Of a stretch of DNA of 64,000 nucleotides, positions 61,197 through 64,000 are shown piece by piece (positions within the stretch are counted from its first letter, which is position 1; each line of letters opens with the position of its first letter). Source of the stretch: Grammothele lineata (taxonomy: Eukaryota > Basidiomycota > Agaricomycetes > Polyporales > Polyporaceae). A model generated the notes under the pieces. That model saw only the letters and a program-made list of their open reading frames with translations. It did not search any database and was not told the DNA's origin. The stretch covers positions 434,001-498,000 of the forward strand of contig NDFF03000367.1 of NCBI GenBank assembly GCA_002150815.3, read 5' to 3'. The position numbers and the translations under genes are program-made.

Positions 61197-61713
61197 CCCT
61201 TCAGGGGACACCCCAACTGGCCCGCAACCTCAAGTTCACGATTCCAACGCCGTCCGCCAGCAAAACAGTCATATATACATGATTATCAACAACGTTGCCC
61301 CGTGTCCAGGTCTGCCCGGAGGGCAATACCTATTGTCAAGTTTGCGGTAAGAGTACTTCACGAAGCATGAGCGATAGTGAGCTGGAGATTGTGTCTAGAA
61401 CCGGGTTTCAGGGGGTAGCCATACTGGATGCGCATCAGTGTTGGAACGGGGGCCTCAGAGGCAAACAACTCCACAGGATTCCATTATGCTGGAAGCCACT
61501 ACTACTTGAGTACAGAGCGGGGCAGAAAACAGGAATGAGATAGCAAAGAGAGGATACATGGGGAGGCACGGGTGTGACAGGGACACGGGATAAGTTAGCC
61601 TTGTTGTCCGTAGTGACCACGACGATTAGCTGTGATCTAGTGAATGAATACGGTGCATCATACATGTACTTAAATAGGTGGATACATTTCGAGTCCGTCG
61701 CGAGCTTCATCAT

Positions 61714-63456
61714 CTAGATGATATGCGTCGCCTCTAGAGACTTTACAAGGATGGTATCCCGAACTAGACCACAATCGTGAGGGGAAGTCGATGACGGCTG
61801 ACGATAGAGAACGTACTTCGATTTAAGACGGCTGAAGTCCCATCGATGTCGATAGCGCATGTTTTGTGCACATGTAGTTGTCGCGGTTGAGGCGAATGGT
61901 GGTGGTGCATCGCGGTGAACTTCCTCCGGAGGTCTGTCGTCGACACGAGATAAGGGTGCGGATGGCCCACGATACAACGGATACTCACAGTCCGTGACCT
62001 GGACAGGATCATTCGTGTCCTTATAGCTCTTGACATAGCTACCGAACTGGATACCGGACCGCAGTCTTGCGGCGAGGATGTCGGTCTTGTTGAGCAGCAA
62101 GATGAACTGTGCAGTTGAGAGTAATTTGCTCGCGCACACCGTCTTCCACAACGTGAACGAATCCAGCAGGCGATTGACCGCGCGGTCTTCATCCAAAACC
62201 TCATTGAAGCCGCAGGTGGAGCACATGAAAATTATGGCGTTCACTGGGGCAGTCAATGTCAGCTGCGGTAAGTGACAAGCATCCGTATGTACTGACCACC
62301 TTCGAAGAAGGGTACCCAGGATGCTGCGAAGGAGCACATGTAAGCGAGACAACTGGCAACTTTGTTCGTGCACTGACCTCGTTGCCCTCTAGACCCGCCA
62401 ACGTCATAAAATATCCATGTCTGGCCCTGCTCAGTTGCTAGCAACAGGTCAACGCTCTAGCTATCCATCATAGAAAATATTATTTTACTCACGAGTCTCC
62501 ATGATTAATCTATGCTCTTCAACCCCAACCGTCTGCAATCGTGCTCGTAGGATATCATCTGTATATACGGTAAGCAATCAACTTCATGTGCTACACGGAT
62601 ATGCTTGAAACACATACCAAAGGTAGGAACGTAAGTCGCATCCGCTACGCGAATCGCTTCGTTCAAAAAGCTACGTACGTTAGCCTCCACCGGCGTGCTC
62701 AAAGCGCACTAGAGACTCACAAGCCTGATTGCTCCTGCAGCTCTACCCCCGCCTCTTTCAGCGCGACCCTCACAGCAGGAGTTCTCCAAAGGGCGACGAT
62801 ATCCGCCTTGCACGCGCTCAGGATTCTCCGCGCGTCTGCCAGCTCCTCCACCGCTTTCGCCTCACGGTCCTCCTGCGCGCCGCGCCTCGGTGCGCCCTTG
62901 GTGAGTAGCGCCTTCCAGCCATGACCGCCATGCACCGCAACCTCAGGCGCGCGCGAGGACCACGTTGGCGTTGAGGGTGAGGGCAAGCCTTGGGCCGGCT
63001 CCTGCACGGACAGTTGCTTCGCGAGGACCATCTCGACATGGCGCAGGGGCGAGAGCGCAAGCTTGAACCGGCGCACGTCGCCCGGGGGCCCGCTGCTCCC
63101 TCCACCGCTGCCTCCCCCGTTACCGTGGCTAGACCCAGGTGGGCTGGCGACGGACATACGGGGGCCCAATCCCCCCGCGACGGGGCTCCCGTCGCCCGCA
63201 CTGACGCTCACGTTCATGGGCGCCGCGCCACCTGGGAAGCTGCCGGTTAGGTCGACGCTGCCCCCGCTTGTGGGCGTGTACGTGACGGGAGAAGCGTGGG
63301 AGGGGTTGCTGAGGACGTCGAGAATGAAATTCACGGAGCGCACGAGGTTGAGATGGACGACGGCGCGCCAGGCGTCCGCCTCGGCGCGTAGGGCGGCAGG
63401 AGTGTACTTCAGCTGGAAATTCTTGAGCATCGTAGACTTGCCCGATTCCGACTGGC
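61714..63456 (-). CDS. non-canonical heterotrimeric G-protein alpha subunit (N-terminal exon not found)
   Basis: Exons: 63456-62721, 62670-62618, 62558-62493, 62437-62378, 62323-62300, 62243-61989, 61933-61817, 61763-61714; about 453 codons from the P-loop. The first visible exon starts after TTTACAG with GQSESGKSTMLKNFQL (G1). AWRAVVHLNLVRSVNFILD is the helical-domain start. Switch I is TYVPTFDDILRARLQTVGVEE, G3 is WIFYDVGGSRGQR, G4 is LLLNKTDILAA, and G5 is KTCAID, followed by the C-terminal helix IRDTILVKSLEATHII. The helical domain carries a Gly/Ser/Pro-rich insertion, roughly doubling the P-loop to switch I distance of classical G-alpha. The catalytic switch II Gln (DVGGQ) is Ser. The upstream exon with the start codon and the LLLG strand before the P-loop was not found between 63457 and 64000. 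Confidence 0.87.
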
Positions 63457-64000
63457 CTGTAAAGCATGATGAGATTCACGTTGATGACACAGGAGGGCAT
63501 GTAAGAGAGATGGGTATGTTGCGTGTCGCATAAGCTGCGCCACCCTGCGGTTGAATCCGACCAGTCGGGATCTATTCGCGGGCGGCTACGGAACGTGAAT
63601 CTATCACACTCGCTACCGTTTCAGTAGTCGCCGCGTACGGTTACGCAACACAAGCGCGCTCGCGTAGAGGGTTGCGCGGTGTCTCCGCAGGATTATGTAC
63701 GCAAGTATCCCCGCATACGAACGAGAACGACGCGCGTCCACGTTCAAACGTCTGCGAGCGAGTTTTACGCCTGGTACAACTCTGTCCTGAGACGAAATGA
63801 ATGCGGACGTTTCGAGGAAGGTGTCCAAGCCGACTAAAGATGCCTTCGAGGGCGAAGACAGGCGGCGTGTGAGAGAAGCAAAGCCGGCCATCATCAGACA
63901 GAGTCTGATACCCCGCGTTGGCAGAAGCATGACCACCAGCATGACCCCGAGCAAAGCTCACGAACTTCCTAAATCCCAATGCACGATAAAAGCCACTGCT
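63457..64000. other. region upstream of the G-alpha P-loop exon, no coding recognised
   Basis: 544 bp. On the minus strand it should hold an intron, and possibly the first exon, of the G-alpha gene. Neither of the two open frames there (63613-63954, 63641-63979) resembles a G-alpha N-terminus. Confidence 0.5.

Larger units (their letters stand above)
56702..61713. other. 5-kb gene-poor region
   Basis: No gene could be supported on either strand. Open frames are short and do not splice into a recognisable protein. Local structures: a repeated motif with GTGCAACGAA at 57384-57412 and 57461-57489; a 21-bp inverted repeat at 57509-57529; GA-rich microsatellite near 60460-60510; an imperfect tandem duplication at 61125-61196. 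The start contains the PMP3 promoter. A non-coding RNA or a degraded mobile element cannot be excluded. Confidence 0.55.

Overview
The window is nuclear DNA of a filamentous basidiomycete, most likely an Agaricomycete of the wood-decay (Polyporales) type. Evidence: dense GT-AG introns of about 50-75 bp with CTNAC-like branch points, GC-rich coding sequence, proteins of Agaricomycete character, an intron-bearing tRNA-Lys, and accessory genes typical of wood-decay fungi (secreted sedolisin, phenol-hydroxylase-type FAD monooxygenase, omega-like GST, HET-domain protein). I rebuilt gene models by hand from splice sites. Every intron-containing model listed with exon coordinates keeps frame through all junctions, except where stated.

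Layout. 1-1289 (+): 3' end of a RecQ-family helicase. 1522-3584 (-): secreted S53 protease. 5131-7557 (-): large low-complexity protein with a conserved C-terminus. 8749-14476 (-): CFT1/CPSF-A, 21 exons. 15330-16303 (+): omega-like GST. 16902-18879 (-): Ser/Pro-rich protein with an apparent frameshift. 20902-24824 (+): tandem pair of DUF4646-like genes. 26892-28949 (+): sphingoid-base-phosphate phosphatase. 30513-32870 (+): FAD monooxygenase. 33274-33772: a 499-bp MITE-like element with perfect 42-bp inverted termini. 33948-34691 (+): cyclophilin A. 35500-40937 (+): tandem pair of MUP1-type methionine permeases. 41401-42079 (+): small hydrophilic protein. 42222-42308 (-): tRNA-Lys(UUU). 43329-46477 (+): two-RRM protein. 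47058-47754 (+): small membrane protein. 48232-52152 (-): MSH2, 20 exons. 53030-55272 (-): HET-domain protein. 56106-56701 (-): PMP3. 56702-61713: a 5-kb stretch without recognisable genes. 61714-63456 (-): non-canonical G-alpha subunit whose first exon(s) I cannot find.

The genes do not form one pathway. Housekeeping genes (CFT1, MSH2, cyclophilin, PMP3) are mixed with expanding or accessory families (permease pair, DUF4646-like pair, HET, G-alpha, sedolisin). I found no biosynthetic cluster, no CRISPR-like array and no clear new multigene system. The most unusual items are the MITE, the G-alpha lacking the catalytic glutamine, the frame-shifted gene, and the two tandem duplications that have diverged in different ways.
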